Part shown: piece after piece, positions 11,983 through 23,013 of the stretch
Numbering within the stretch: the stretch's first letter is position 1
Layout: each line of letters opens with the position of its first letter
Source: Pisolithus tinctorius
Taxonomy: Eukaryota; Basidiomycota; Agaricomycetes; Boletales; Pisolithaceae
Assembly (NCBI GenBank): GCA_024663395.1
Contig: JANFAH010000001.1
Span: 4,464,001 to 4,528,000 of the forward strand
Reading direction: 5' to 3'
Length of the DNA: 64,000 nt
Notes under the pieces: model-generated
Databases searched by the model: none
What the model was told of the DNA's origin: nothing
What the model saw: the letters and a program-made list of their open reading frames with translations, nothing else
Translations under genes and position numbers: made by a program

Positions 11983-12431
11983 AACTACCTACCGTATTTC
12001 ACTCACCTGGAAAATTGTCATCACAAGTGTCTGCAATAAATGGTTATTATGGTGTGGTGATTTGACAAATATAAATACATGATATAATTGCTGGGTGATT
12101 CATGTAACTTCAGTACAGCCTCAAGGTTCTTTCTGGGTTCCAATCCAAGGTGAGTGAGAAAATTTGCCCAAGTGGCAGGTCTTGGGGTGATCATCAGTGT
12201 GAATGGGCACAGCAAGTTGTCCAAACCTGGGGCTGGAGGAAACATTAATAGTGCATTTAGGTCATGACTGTGCATTGACCTCAGTCTGGACTTGGTCTCA
12301 TATCAATTCAACCTGGTCTCAAGGTCTGTCCCTCAGATGGTTTAGTGCATGTGGTGCTGTAAGGCACTGTCCATTCAAGGTGTCATCTCAATTGAGCCCA
12401 CCTCAGTCTCAACCCTGGCCTGCTTTTGTCT
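11983..12431. other. Downstream of SPO11, no gene seen
   Basis: No gene or recognised repeat is visible. From about 12300 the composition becomes CA/TG-rich, like the decayed repeats that follow. Confidence 0.4.
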
Positions 12432-12436
12432 CTGTC

Positions 12437-13173
12437 TGTCAAGTCTGGGTCTACTCTGACCAACTCTGACACTAGACAAAGTCTGGGGAGAGGTGCAGAA
12501 GCAAGTCCAAGACAGAAGAAAGGAACTCTGACTAGCAGAGGGTCAGCAGGGATGAAGTCCACTGAAGACTGAGGCAGAACAGAAAGAGGGCATCAGGTTT
12601 AGCTCATGCACTACCCCCTTGCATGATCTCAGCCCTTGTATTTCAGAGGTAGAGACCAGATGGAAGCTCAGAGATAACTCCAACTGACAGAAGAAGGAGG
12701 AAGGAGTAGGAACTTGGTTGATATTCATACTGAAGAACAGCAGAGTATGATGCATGCTTTTATACTACCATGGAGGTACAGTAGTTGGAATCAGAACTGA
12801 CGTACAGAAACTCATAAATTTTCCAGTAAAAACTTCCTAGACAATGAATGAAGTGGAGATGGAGAACATATGATGGGTAACATAGAACAAACCAAAAAGG
12901 AAACAGTCTAGGTGCTGAACCATGAGGTGTGCATGTTGCAGAGTACCTGACTGCACACTGTCAAGGAGAAGTCTGAAGGGAGGTCACATGACCTCTTAGA
13001 GAATGGTCCATGCAGTCTGATGGCATGCTGGTAGTAAGTCCAACAGTAGTCAGAGCAGAGAAGGTTCATAAATGAGAGAAGAAGTTGGGTGGAGTTGGTG
13101 TGGAGTGAATGAATGGTTGGTGGGGCAGGGTGCAGAGCAAGTGGGGACCTAGGATAAACACACCATCATGACA
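12437..13173 (-). repeat. Solo LTR, family A
   Basis: It begins TGTCAAG and ends ATGACA like the other family A LTRs, and aligns along its length with 26198-26910. It is flanked by 5-bp direct repeats CTGTC at 12432-12436 and 13174-13178. Most differences from the A1 LTR are CG to TG or CA, so it is old. No internal region is attached. Confidence 0.9.
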
Positions 13174-13178
13174 CTGTC

Positions 13179-14311
13179 CCACACAGCAAGCATTTTACAA
13201 TTTTCTTTGCACAAACATAGGGGGAAAAATCTTTGAAAAGATACTTTGTTTTATCTCATGTTCTCCACAAAAACAAGCAGAAATAAGGTTGAATTTTGAA
13301 TGGTTCTTCTGACAGAAAACATGACACAGTGGATTTCCAATGTTTTATTGGTGAAAAACAATTACCATGACCCACCACCAAAAACCAAAAACAATCATCA
13401 AAAAAATCATTAGTACTGTTTTCTGCATGTTATGCAATACATTAATCAAATACCCTACTACAAAATAATTTAAACACACTGATCATTGAAGAACATGTAA
13501 TGTTACATAGAACATCAAAAGTAAACAATATATGTTTTGTGTGTGATAATAATAAAAACATTTGGCCAAGTCTTTCAATGTTCACCTGGAAAAAAAAAAA
13601 CAGAACAGCAGTTCAATGTTTTCTCTAAAAACATGACATGCTAAACTATAATTTTTATGTACAAGAACATCATACTGAGAGCATGCAAAATGTTCTAGGT
13701 CAAATTACAGTGTCTTATCTCCCAGAAAACATGATAAATAAATAATGTATTAAAATATCCTGTTCTACCACAGAACAACTGTGAAGTAGGCATGTTATAT
13801 GTAGAGGTGTTGTGAAGGTTCTGAGCTGTTGTGGTTCATTTGTGGGCATGACTGCCTTGTGCACAGATCTGAGTTTGTCTCTCTCTGACATTGTTTCATA
13901 GGTGACAAGCTGAACACTCCCTTCTAGTGTGCTTGACTTGTTTTTCCAATCTTTCAGCATCTCTGCCCTAGCTGCATCATCAGGCCTCTTGCTGTTCTGC
14001 TCTGCTGTGCACTTAGTCCCTCAGTAGCTTGTCAGCATACTGAGGTCTATCTACAGATTCCACAATTATATCCTAAAATAAAAGATGAAACACATAAAAC
14101 AGTACAATGTATCACTGATAAAATGACTCATCCAGTTCTTCCAATGAGGACCATGGTGGGTCTGTCATGCACAAAATATCCTGTTTGAGATTGTAGACAG
14201 ACAAACATGACAATTTTACTCATTGAATTATTCCAATATGGCACAACATTCCAGGGGTGTTACAATTGTATACTAGGCATATTTAGGACATAACAATGCA
14301 ATTTGCATGAG
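13179..14311. other. AT-rich region with a possible degraded ORF
   Basis: This stretch is A+T-rich and unlike the surrounding repeats. A minus-strand frame of 81 codons (13960-13715) continues upstream through at least one frame break towards 14065, where an acceptor-like TTTTATTTTAG occurs. It could be a fossil of a spliced protein gene such as a transposase, but I recognise no motif. Confidence 0.25.
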
Positions 14312-15869
14312 TGTGAAGTATGGGTTTACCCTCAGGTGACCAGGCTTCAGGACAGGTGACAGGGGTTAAGTTTGGTTGCTAGAGTCAAGGCTGGGAGACA
14401 GGGGCCAAGTCCAGTTGGACTGGAGTTAAGGCCAGAGGTCAGGGGTTAAGTCTGGAGGTCTGGACTTAAGACTGGTAGCATGGGAAACTGACTGGTCTTG
14501 GAGCACACACAGGGGGAAGCTTGTCTGGGGTTGGATCTACCTCCCTTGGTCTCAGCTTATGTGCTGTACCCTTATGCAAGCCAGGGAGAGGTCCAGGACA
14601 GGGGCCAGGGATAGCTTGAGGCTTGGCCTTAGCTATAGAGTAGACTCAGAGTGTGGTATGGGGTTGAGGGTAATACTTAGTTGATATTCTGACTGGAGTG
14701 CTACAAAGTATGTACATGGGTTAAATACATGAGGCTGGTCTGGAGTAATGAACATGAAGCTGGATTTGTTAATAAGCTATTAGCAGGAGGATTAGCAAGG
14801 TGTGAACAGCCACAGAGGCTGTGTTAAGACTAATAGTCAAAGTCCAGGTGACTGGCATAACTGGAGTCAGAACAGGTTTTGTACAGTAATGTCAAGTATG
14901 GGTTTACCCTTGGAGTGACCAGGCTTCAAGACCAGGTGACAGGGGCTAAGTCCAGGTGGCCAAAGTCAAGGCCAGGAGACAGGGGCCAAGTCTGGTTGGA
15001 CTGGAGTTGAGGCTGGAAGTCAGGGGCTAAGTCTGGAGGACCAGACTTAAGGCCAGGAGTGTGGGAACAAGACTGGTAGCATGGGAAACTGACCAGTCTT
15101 GGAGTGCACACAAGGGGAAGCTGGTCTGGGGTTGGATCTACCTCCCTTGGTCTCAGCTTATGTGCTGTACCCTTATGCAAGCTGGGGAGAGGTCTGGGAC
15201 AGGGGCTGGGGATAGCTTAAGGCTCGGCCTTAGCTATAGAGTAGTCTTGAGGGGTAATACAGAGTTGAGGGTAATACTTAGATGATATTCTGACTGAGGT
15301 GCTACGAAGTATGTACAGGGGTTAAATACACAAGGCTGGTCCAGGATAATGAACATAGAGCCAGACTTGTTAATAAGCTATTAGCAAGAAGATTAGCAAG
15401 AGAGTGGATAGCCACAGTGGCTATGCAGAGGCTAATAGCCAAAGTCCGGGTGACTGGCATAACCGGGGTCAGACACAGGATTTGTACAGTAAGCAGAGTT
15501 AGACAAAAGGACAAGACTAAATATAGCACAAACAAAGGAAAACAGACTGGAGTTATGTCCAGGTGACCCAGACATGGACCTGGGAGGACCAGGGTGGAGC
15601 AGTGCAAGGCCAGGAGGCTGGAATGGACTGGAGATAGGGGTAAAACATCGGACTTGGGTTATTCAGGCCAGAGCTGGGCTATCTAGCACTGGAGTTGGGT
15701 CTTCCTGGCTGGACTAGGACTGGACTTGACCAGAGACAGGGGCTAGGGGTCCAGACTGGACTGGGATTGAGTCCAAGAGTCATGGATATGACAAGTAAGC
15801 AAAAGTCAGACAAAAGGACTAGACTAAATATAGCACAAGCACAGGAGAACAGACTGGAGTTATGTCTGG
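14312..15869 (-). repeat. LTR B1 (family B), interrupted by LTR B2 and cut by an E fragment
   Basis: It starts TGTGAAGTATGGG and matches B2, B3 and B4. The copy is split at 14889/15794 by the insertion of B2 and ends where an E fragment begins at 15870, so its own end is missing. It contains no coding region. Orientation is inferred from the polypurine tract beside B3. Confidence 0.75.
14890..15793 (-). repeat. Solo LTR B2, nested inside B1
   Basis: A complete 904-bp LTR running from TGTCAAG to ATGACA. It is flanked by 5-bp direct repeats AGTAA (14885-14889 and 15794-15798), and the B1 sequence resumes directly after it. It is non-coding. The small frames inside recur in the other B copies and are explained by the LTR. 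Confidence 0.9.
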
Positions 15870-16112
15870 TGTCACACACCAAAGGTGTTATGGACATGGT
15901 TACAGCTGACTCTGCCTAACTTGTCAATGAGTTGTGTGCAATGCCCATTCCATGCAGATGAAGACTAAAGGCCTCATGCATAGAAAGACTGCTGGACATT
16001 AGCACCTTTGCACAAGAATGAGTCATCAGTGCCAAAGAGAAAAGAGGAAGTGAGTTAAGCATGCATTACAAGTTTTTAGTGCCCATGTATGGCATTCCAG
16101 TTTTTGTCATGT
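15870..16112 (+). repeat. Fragment of repeat E (E4)
   Basis: It starts TGTCACACACCAAAGG and matches the reverse complement of the right end of E1 (19634 downwards) and E2 (41544 downwards). It is cut off at 16113 by LTR B3. Confidence 0.75.
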
Positions 16113-17015
16113 TGTCAAGTATGGGTTTACCCTCAGGTGACCAGGCTTCAAGACCAGGTAACAGGGGCTAAGTCCAGGTGGCCAAAGTCAAGGCTAGGAG
16201 ACAGGGGCCAAGTCTGGTTGGACTGGAGTTGAGGCCAGAGGTTAGGGGCTAAGTCTGGAGGACTGGACTTAAGGCCAGGAGCATGGGAATAAGACTGGTA
16301 GCATGGGAAACAGACCGGTGTTGGAGTGCACACAGGGGGAAGCCAGTCCAGGGTTGGATCTACCTCCCTTGGTCTCAGCTTATGTGCTGTACCCTTATGC
16401 AAGCCAGGGAGAGGTCTGGGACAGGGGCTGGGGATAGCTTAAGGCTCAACCTTAGCTATAGAGTAGACTCAGAGAGTAGTACAGGGTTGAGGGTAATACT
16501 TAGTTGATATTCTGACTGGGGTGCTACAAAGTATGTACAGGGGTTAAATACATGAGGCTGGTCTGGAGTAATGAACATGAAGCTGGACTTGTGAATAAGC
16601 TATTAGCAAGATGATTAGCAAGAGTGAGGACAGCCACAGTGGCTGTGCAGAGGCTATAGCTAAAGTCCAGGTGACCAGCATAACTGGAGTCAGACACAGG
16701 ATTTGTATAGTAAGCAAAAGTCTGACAAAAGGACTAGACTAAAGATAGTGCAAACATGGGAAAACAGACCGGAGTTATGTCCAGGTGACCTGGACATAGA
16801 CCTGGGAGGACTGGGGTGGAGCAGCACAAGGCCAGGAGGCCAGAATGGACCAGAGATAGGGGTAAAAGACTGGACTTGAGTTATTCAGGCTGGAGTTGGG
16901 TTATCTAGGACTGGAGTTGGGTTTTCTAGGCTGGACTAGGACTGGGCTTGACTGGAGATAGGGGATAGGGGTCCAGACTGGACTGGGACTGAGTCCAAGA
17001 GTCATGGATATGACA
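16113..17015 (-). repeat. LTR B3 (family B), 3' LTR position
   Basis: A 903-bp LTR with TGTCAAG/ATGACA ends. GTATCCCCCTCTTAAG follows immediately, the reverse complement of a purine-rich tract. It is therefore the 3' LTR of a minus-strand element whose body is almost wholly lost. Confidence 0.8.
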
Positions 17016-17416
17016 GTATCCCCCTCTTAAGGAACTGAACCCTTGAGGTTCCACAGGGAAATATGTCCAGAGGGTTATGCAGTGAGGTCACATGACTAAG
17101 AGTGAGTCTGAGTGCACACACAGTGCCAAGGGTGAGCCCGAGGGCTGGGAAACAGGCCAGCAATGACCAGAGGTCCAGTAGTTTGGACCGGAATGGCATA
17201 AGCTGGGTTTGGGGGCAAGGGTCAAGACTGAGGACTGTTCTGGGAACCCGAGGCCAGAGAAGTGACAACAAGGAGGGCTGGAGACTGGTCCAGGTGGTTC
17301 AGCAGGTCAGGACAAGGCAAAGCACAAGGGTCTAGTGCATGAGCTAAGACCAAGGGTTGTTGCACCCAGTGCTTGGACTTCAGCCTTTGACCCCTGTTCT
17401 AGTCATGAACTTAACA
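17016..17416. other. Remnant B interior joined to the end of the F 5' LTR
   Basis: The first bases are the polypurine tract of the B element. The rest has no recognisable coding domain. The last part, ending CTTAACA at 17416, resembles the 3' end of LTR G (GACTTAACA) and is taken as the end of the F element's 5' LTR, since an F-type primer-binding site follows. The junction between the two is not resolved. Confidence 0.45.
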
Positions 17417-17418
17417 GT

Positions 17419-17429
17419 ATATTCAGACT
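17419..17429 (+). promoter_or_regulatory. Primer-binding site of element F (self-priming type)
   Basis: ATATTCAGACT lies two bases after the LTR end, as in D1 (59254) and A1. By analogy it should pair with an RNA 5' end starting AGTCTGAATAT. The matching part of the F LTR is not in the window, so this is inferred from the related elements. Confidence 0.5.
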
Positions 17430-17829
17430 ACCACTTGTGCAAGTCACTGTCAGTTCAGGGTGTCCAGGTTGAGACCGGACTGGAGACCGAAGCGGGCATG
17501 AGTCCGAGGGGTTGGGATCAGGAGGGGAGTTGAAGACACAGATGGTTGGACTGATTGGACTTAGTGACTGGAGATACAGTGCTATTCCCTTGTGTGGATC
17601 TCAGTCCGAGTCCGAGGCCAAAGTGGGGTTATCAGAGTTAACTTAGTTGATTTCAGACTGAGGGGTACAGGCCAAGTATCTACAAGTTTATATACCAGAA
17701 GTAACTATAGTATGGAGACCGGTAATGCCAGTCTCACAAGGATTGCTAAGGTGATTGGTAAGGCAAGTATTAGTAAGGTATGACAAAGACAACGGAGACT
17801 GGGACAGAGTGGACCAGGGACACAACCAG

Positions 17830-19634
17830 TGTGAGTCAAAGTGTAGTTCAGTGGTGGAAACCAACCAAAACCAACACAAAAGACAAAAAGAGCGAGTGGT
17901 GGTGTGCCTATGCGGTACCTAGATGGTGGGACCTGTTCTTTGAAGGGGTTTTTGTGAACTACAACACTCAAAGATGAGTGCTGAGGATTGGGGATGCTTC
18001 TGACAAAGAAGGAGCAGGAATGTGATAGGATGCGATAGGGTAGACTGCTGTCAGCCTACAGAAGGATGGATGATGACTTAATTCGATGTCCTAAGCTGCA
18101 CTGAGCTCAGGGAGGGCTTGGAGCGAAGTATATTGGTGATAGATGAGGATAAGCGAAGTAGACGATAGTTAGACCCTTAATAAAGTCTCAACTATCGAAG
18201 CTGCTGAATGAATTACTGAGAGATGATAAATTGCGAGCAAGAGGGGCTCTCTGATGTCTTCTTTTTTAGCTATCTAAGTACAGTGATTATATACAGTACA
18301 GGGGCATTGCCTATGGAAAACAAGGTGCAAACACTAAGTGATTGGTAACTGATGAGTAAGGAATGTAAGCAGTGGGTAATCATCTTAGAAAGCATTGGTG
18401 AGCATTGGTAAGGATAAGTAAGCCAAAAGGTGAAGAATCAATAAGCAAGGCCAAAAGACTGGTAAGTATTGGCAATAAGTGAGTCAAAGACAGTCAGGAT
18501 GTCAAAGTATGAGTCAAGTAAAGTCAGAAACTGGGAAAGTGCACTGGAATCACATTAGGGGGAGGCTGTGCATGTCACATCTTGAAGGGATCGCTTCTAG
18601 GCCAAGGTAGGATGACAGAGAGGCAGTGCTGATCTGATGCCAATATAGTACATCCAAAAGTGGACAGGGTGAGTCAGATGTCAACAGGGGTCAAGCTTTG
18701 GGGGTCTGTGGGGTGACAGGAGCATAGGGGATCGCAAATTTCCCCCCCCAAACCATCCTCTCAGTGAAGCAGATAAAAACTTCATGAATGAGGCTCTGAT
18801 GGAAGAGAGGATGAAGGGGGAGCGTCTTCTGCTGTATCTTGCAATAAGGAGGCAAGATGTGTATCATACTTGTCATGGATGTGATCAGGGAGAGTAGAGA
18901 ACAGTAGATTATACTGTAGCTGTCGCAATTTTGGAAGAATGATGGACAAGACTGGTATGAAGACATTGCAGGGAGCAGGGAGGAAGGATCCATATGCTTC
19001 TTGGACTGGAGAGACTGAAATGACCACATAAGACCTTTCCAAGCGAATGACAGACCTGAGGCGACCAAAGAATGTCCTCCTAGAGGTCATACTGACAAAA
19101 AGAACATGCTGTCCAAGCTGGATGGGCTGAGAGGGGGCAGACAAGGATGGGATGTACCAGGACACTTCAGGACGGAAGCTGGTAGGAACTCCTGGTAGAT
19201 ATACATAGCCATGGTCCCTAGCAAAGGGGACAAGCGAAATGATTGATGTGGAGGTGACCATATCAGAAGAATTAGCGAAATGAGCATCTTTTGGAGGGAG
19301 TGCTGTAGAAATGTGTGGAGTGCGCAAATCCTTTCCAATTTTGGAAGGTAGGATCGCGTGGCTGAGCACTACAAGCGAGTGTGGGAATGGTTTCGGTATC
19401 TGCAGAAATGGCGGAGATATGTCAAAAACCAGAATGCCGTACATGGGTGCTTAAGAATTTTGACCAGCGCTTAACTCACTTTCTCCTTTTTCTTTGGCAT
19501 TGATGACTCGTTCTTGTGCGAGGGATGACTGCCAACATTTCTGGCTGTCCTTCTTCGCATGAGAGCTATGGTCTTCATCTCCATTCATCTGCTGCATCCA
19601 TGTCCACCTCACCAAACACCTTTGGTGTGTGACA
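17830..19634 (-). mobile_element. Repeat E1, complete copy of a 1.8-kb unit with its own ORF
   Basis: It runs from TGTGAGTCAAAG to TTTGGTGTGTGACA and interrupts LTR D' cleanly. The flanks CCAG/CCGG fit a 4-bp duplication of CCGG with one G to A change. Other copies are E2 (23720-41544), E3 (57708 on) and E4 (15870). The TGT...ACA ends look like an LTR, but no pair of direct repeats is visible inside. It could be one very long LTR or a non-autonomous element. It carries the ORF at 18782-19444. Confidence 0.6.
18782..19444 (-). CDS. Repeat E protein of unknown function (220 aa)
   Basis: An open frame of 220 codons recurs in E2 (24701-25207) with many synonymous or conservative changes. Shared segments include VFARDxGYVYLPG-like, MTSRRTFFGRLRSV, LERSYVV and AYGSFLPAPC. 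There are no cysteine clusters, signal peptide or polymerase motifs that I recognise. A frame further upstream (from about 19590) with a GTGAGT donor near 19480 suggests a spliced 5' exon, but I could not settle the junction. It may be transposon-encoded. I do not assign a function. Confidence 0.45.
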   Translation of the reverse strand: MYGILVFDISPPFLQIPKPFPHSLVVLSHAILPSKIGKDLRTPHISTALPPKDAHFANSSDMVTSTSIISLVPFARDHGYVYLPGVPTSFRPEVSWYIPSLSAPSQPIQLGQHVLFVSMTSRRTFFGRLRSVIRLERSYVVISVSPVQEAYGSFLPAPCNVFIPVLSIILPKLRQLQYNLLFSTLPDHIHDKYDTHLASLLQDTAEDAPPSSSLPSEPHS

Positions 19635-19768
19635 CCGGGCAGGATTCAACCGAAATGACAGACACTGCAAAGCAGTGTCTACCACGCTAGGACATCTGGG
19701 GATAGGGGACAGGTGAGGCCGAGTCCAGCCGGGGTCGAGAACATGACTATGTCAGTCACTCACCACCC

Positions 19769-21133
19769 ATGACCAGAACCTGCACCCAAGCTCGAGCAGA
19801 CCATGCTTTAGAATCTGCCTCTGCCTCAAGACAAACCCAACCCAAAACCTCAGATGAGCCTCACTGCCAGTTGGCCCTCAGTTCCCTCACCAGTCACCGC
19901 CGGACTTCTGCAGTCATACAGCAGTTCCAAGGATTCTCAGCCTGTCATTCCAGTACTACACTGGCTTCCAACAATCAAGGTACACCAACACCAGCCAGTT
20001 GTTGACCTCCTGCTCCCTTTGGCAACCCCAGAGGTGATGGTGACGATGACCTGAACAACTCTGACCATTACTCCAGTGATGACAACAATGACAACAATGA
20101 TGATCCTTTCAGGCCTAACCCTGAGGAAGGTGAAAACGAGGAAACTGACCTGCAAACCATGAGGGTCCTGGGCAGTCTTGCCAGGGCCATACAGTCTCTT
20201 GCCTGATCTTCCTGCCGAAACACTGAAGGAAGCTCAGGATCAGCCAAGGTCCAAGAGCCAGATACCTTTGATGGCACTGACCCAAAGAAGCTCTGCCACT
20301 TCCTTGTCCAGTGCAAGCTGACTTTCCAGAACAAACCCCAAACCTTCCGTGATGACTGCTGAAAGGTAACCTTTGCCCAATCCTACCTCAAGGGAATGGC
20401 ACTCGAATGGTTCAAGCTGGACCTCCTCACCAGCGAACCCAAGGACCGACCCCTGTGGATGGATGGTTGGTGTGAGTTTGTCATCAAACTCCAGTTGACC
20501 TTCAGCCCCCATGACCCAGTAGCAGAAGCTGAGAACCAGCTCAACCACCTAACCATGAAAGAAACCCACCATATCAACAAATACATGGTCAAGTTCAACA
20601 GGCTAGCTACCCAGGTCTGGGGTTATGGCAACAGGGCTCTCTGCCACTTCTTCTATGCTGGACTTCCTGACTGAATCAAAGACAAGATAAGCTGAGTAGG
20701 CAAACCCTGCACCCTTGAAGACCTTCACCATCTGGCTCAGGACATAGATGCCCGCTACTGGGAATGATGCAAGGAGGTCCAATGCCAGAACCAATCTTCT
20801 GGTAACCAGAACTTGTCAAAGACTGGCAATAGAGACTTGAACACCAACAAAGGGAAAACCTTGGCATCCAACACCTCCCAGCCCCCCACTGCACCAAAGA
20901 CCAGCAGTACCAACACCGGGTCTTCAAAGCCCAAGCCAGCCAGCAACAAACTTGGCAAGGATGGGAAGTTAATGGCTGCCAAGCGAAAGCGATGCTTTGA
21001 CCTAAAGCTCTGTATGTTCTGTGGAGGGGAAGGTCATGTAGCCAAGGAATGCCCCAAGAAGGTGGCCAAGGCTAGAGCAGCTGTGGCAGATCTGGAAGCC
21101 ACACCAGAGGCCTCCACCAAGGCAAAAAAATAG
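19769..21133 (+). pseudogene. Gag of element F (broken)
   Basis: It is homologous to the A and D gag proteins. Shared segments are DTFDGTDPKKL, FAQSYLKGMALEWF, LWMDGW and a CCHC zinc knuckle (CMFCGGEGHVAKEC). The frame is broken by a frame change in the N-terminal half and by stops such as TGA at 20362. Several of these lie where D or A have CGA or another arginine codon. Gag would package the RNA in virus-like particles. It ends at TAG 21131-21133, preceded by a slippery A-run. Confidence 0.85.
21124..21133 (+). promoter_or_regulatory. -1 frameshift site at the F gag stop
   Basis: A AAA AAA followed directly by TAG. The downstream protease frame (DSSSTHCFID) is in the -1 frame relative to gag and is open across the junction. 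The same layout occurs in A1-A3 and D1. Confidence 0.6.
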
Positions 21134-22085
21134 TTGGCAGTCCTCAGAACCTTGCACACCCCAAGGACCACATTGACTCCAGTGGTGTGCTCTTGGAGGT
21201 TAAGCTCAACACATCTGCTCTTTGCAACCTGAATAGTCTTATGCCTACCATTTCTCTAGCATCCTACAACAAGCCAGCATTCCCAGTACTTGTCGACTCC
21301 AGCTCTACACACTGTTTTATAGATACAAAGTTTGCAAATACAAGTCAGTAATGATCAATCATGCAGATGTCAAAAGCCTCTCCTCACATGTCAGAGCCAG
21401 ATGAGTAAAATGTGCGGCGGGAATGTGGTGGACCACTGGAGGGCCTTACAGCCTGGGCCAGTGGGGCACTCATATGCTCAGGGAGTAGGTGGGGTACAGG
21501 ACCCCACACTGATTGGATCAAGTAGTTAAGTATAGTGCTACATAGGATACAATCCTCAATGCACTTAAATTGGAAAAAAAAAAAAGTTTGCAAATAAAAT
21601 CTCTGTTCCCCTTTACTCTGTCCCACTGGTCCAGCTTTGGCTGTTTGACAGCACCTCCAACTCGCTCATCACCCAGGCAGCAGATCTCATCTTCATTTTC
21701 CCTCTGGCGATGCAACCCCAGTCACCCTCTATGCAACCCTGCTGGACTCTGAGTGCAAGGCAGTCTTAGGATACAACTGGCTCACCCAACACAATCCATC
21801 AATTGACTGGGTCTTGAGCAGTATTAGATTCCAGATGCCTGTACAATGAGTGCCAGACCCCAAGCCTTCAGCTCCTGGCCCAACCACCCTCAGCTCTAAT
21901 GAGCATCTGACCCCACAATTAGAGAAACCAGTTGCACTGGGCTTGACTTGCCCACCTATCACCTTCATCAATGCCATGGCCTATGTCCAGGCATGTAAAC
22001 TTGAAGGGTCTTCTCAGTTCAGCCTCCAGCTCCATCCCTCAGCTCTCACCTCCCTTCAGTCTTCAAAGGTAGAGGACACACCAAA
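21134..22085 (+). pseudogene. Protease end of element F pol, truncated by LTR A
   Basis: In the -1 frame after gag it reads VLVDSSSTHCFID, the aspartic protease motif with DSG changed to DSS. After the SINE-like insert it continues with [25 protein letters not shown] and SIDWVLSSI. It ends within the linker (SQFSLQLHPSALTSLQSS) where the family A LTR begins at 22086. No RT remains in the window. Confidence 0.8.
21341..21582 (+). mobile_element. SINE-like insertion with poly(A) tail
   Basis: About 240 bp ending in a run of 10-12 A, flanked by a 14-bp direct repeat AAAGTTTGCAAATA (21327-21340 and 21583-21596). Removing the insert and one repeat restores the F pol reading frame. A long target duplication with a poly(A) tail is the hallmark of LINE-driven retrotransposition. 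I see no convincing tRNA-like A and B boxes, so it could equally be a processed copy of another short RNA. Confidence 0.7.
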
Positions 22086-22819
22086 TGTCAAGTCTGGGCC
22101 TACTCTGACCAACTCCGATGCTAAACAAGGTCTAGAGAGTGGTTTGGAAGCAAGTCCAACACAGGGAAGCAGAACTCCAACTAGTGGAGTGTTGGCAGGA
22201 ACAAAGACCACTGAGACAAAGGTGGAGTGGAGTGAGGGCATTGGGTTTAGCTCATGTGCTACCCCCTTGCATGATCTCAGCCCTAGTATTTCAGAGGGAG
22301 AGTACTGATGGAGAGTCAGAGATAACTCTGACAGGCAGAAGTCAGAGACAGAAGGAGTAGGAACTAAGTTGATATTTGTAGTGAAGAACAGTGGAGTATG
22401 ATACATGCTTTTATACTGTTAAAGAGGTACAGTAACTGGAACTGGAACTGACATATGGAGACTTGTAAAATTTCAAGTAAAACTTCCTGGATGACAAATG
22501 AGGGGTAAATGGAGGACATACAAACAGGTAACACAGAACACCCAGAAAAGGAAACAGTCCAGGCACTGAACCATGCAGTGTGCATGCTGCAGAGTACCTG
22601 ACTGTGTGCTGTCAGGGAGAAGTCTGAAGGTAGTCACATGACTCCTCAGAGAATGGTTTGCTTGGTCTGGTAGAAGAGCAACACAAGTCTGACAGCAGTC
22701 AGAGCAGAGATGGTTCATAGCTGACAGAAGTTGGGCAGAGTTGGTGCAGAGTGAGCAAATGACTGGTGGAAGAGGGTGTGGAGTGAGTAAGGACCTAGAG
22801 TGAACACATGGTTATGACA
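22086..22819 (-). repeat. 3' LTR of A3
   Basis: A 734-bp family A LTR from TGTCAAG to TATGACA. The polypurine tract (GTGCCCCCCCCC on the plus strand) follows at 22820. The self-primer segment here has drifted to ATATTTGTAGT. Confidence 0.85.
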
Positions 22820-23013
22820 GTGCCCCCCCCCTTAGGGCCTGAACCCCTGAAGGCTGCATGTATGGGATGAGATCAACATGAGTTGATCATTTGAGATTAT
22901 TTTGATGCCTCGAGGATGATGGCTTTAGCTGTGGCAGAGCTCTGTTGGAGTTCAAAGTACTGCTCAAAAACATGTGTTAGGTTACTGAACCTTTGTCCTT
23001 TCCTCCCATCATC

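Larger units (their letters stand above)
17448..19754 (-). repeat. Solo LTR D' (family D) interrupted by repeat E1
   Basis: The reverse complement matches the D1 LTR at 58728-59251, including the TATA and self-primer segment near 17640-17690. It is flanked by 5-bp direct repeats GTCAC (17443-17447 and 19755-19759). It therefore inserted into the leader of element F, between the primer-binding site and gag. E1 (17830-19634) later split it. Confidence 0.85.

Noticed and set aside
13715..13960. An 81-aa gene in the AT-rich region
   Set aside because: The frame looks degraded, lacks a start in context and shows no known motif. It is reported only as a possible fossil.
15061..15285. Small ORFs of 70-80 codons repeated in the B LTRs
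   Set aside because: They occur on both strands of the same LTR and differ in frame between copies. They are non-coding LTR sequence.
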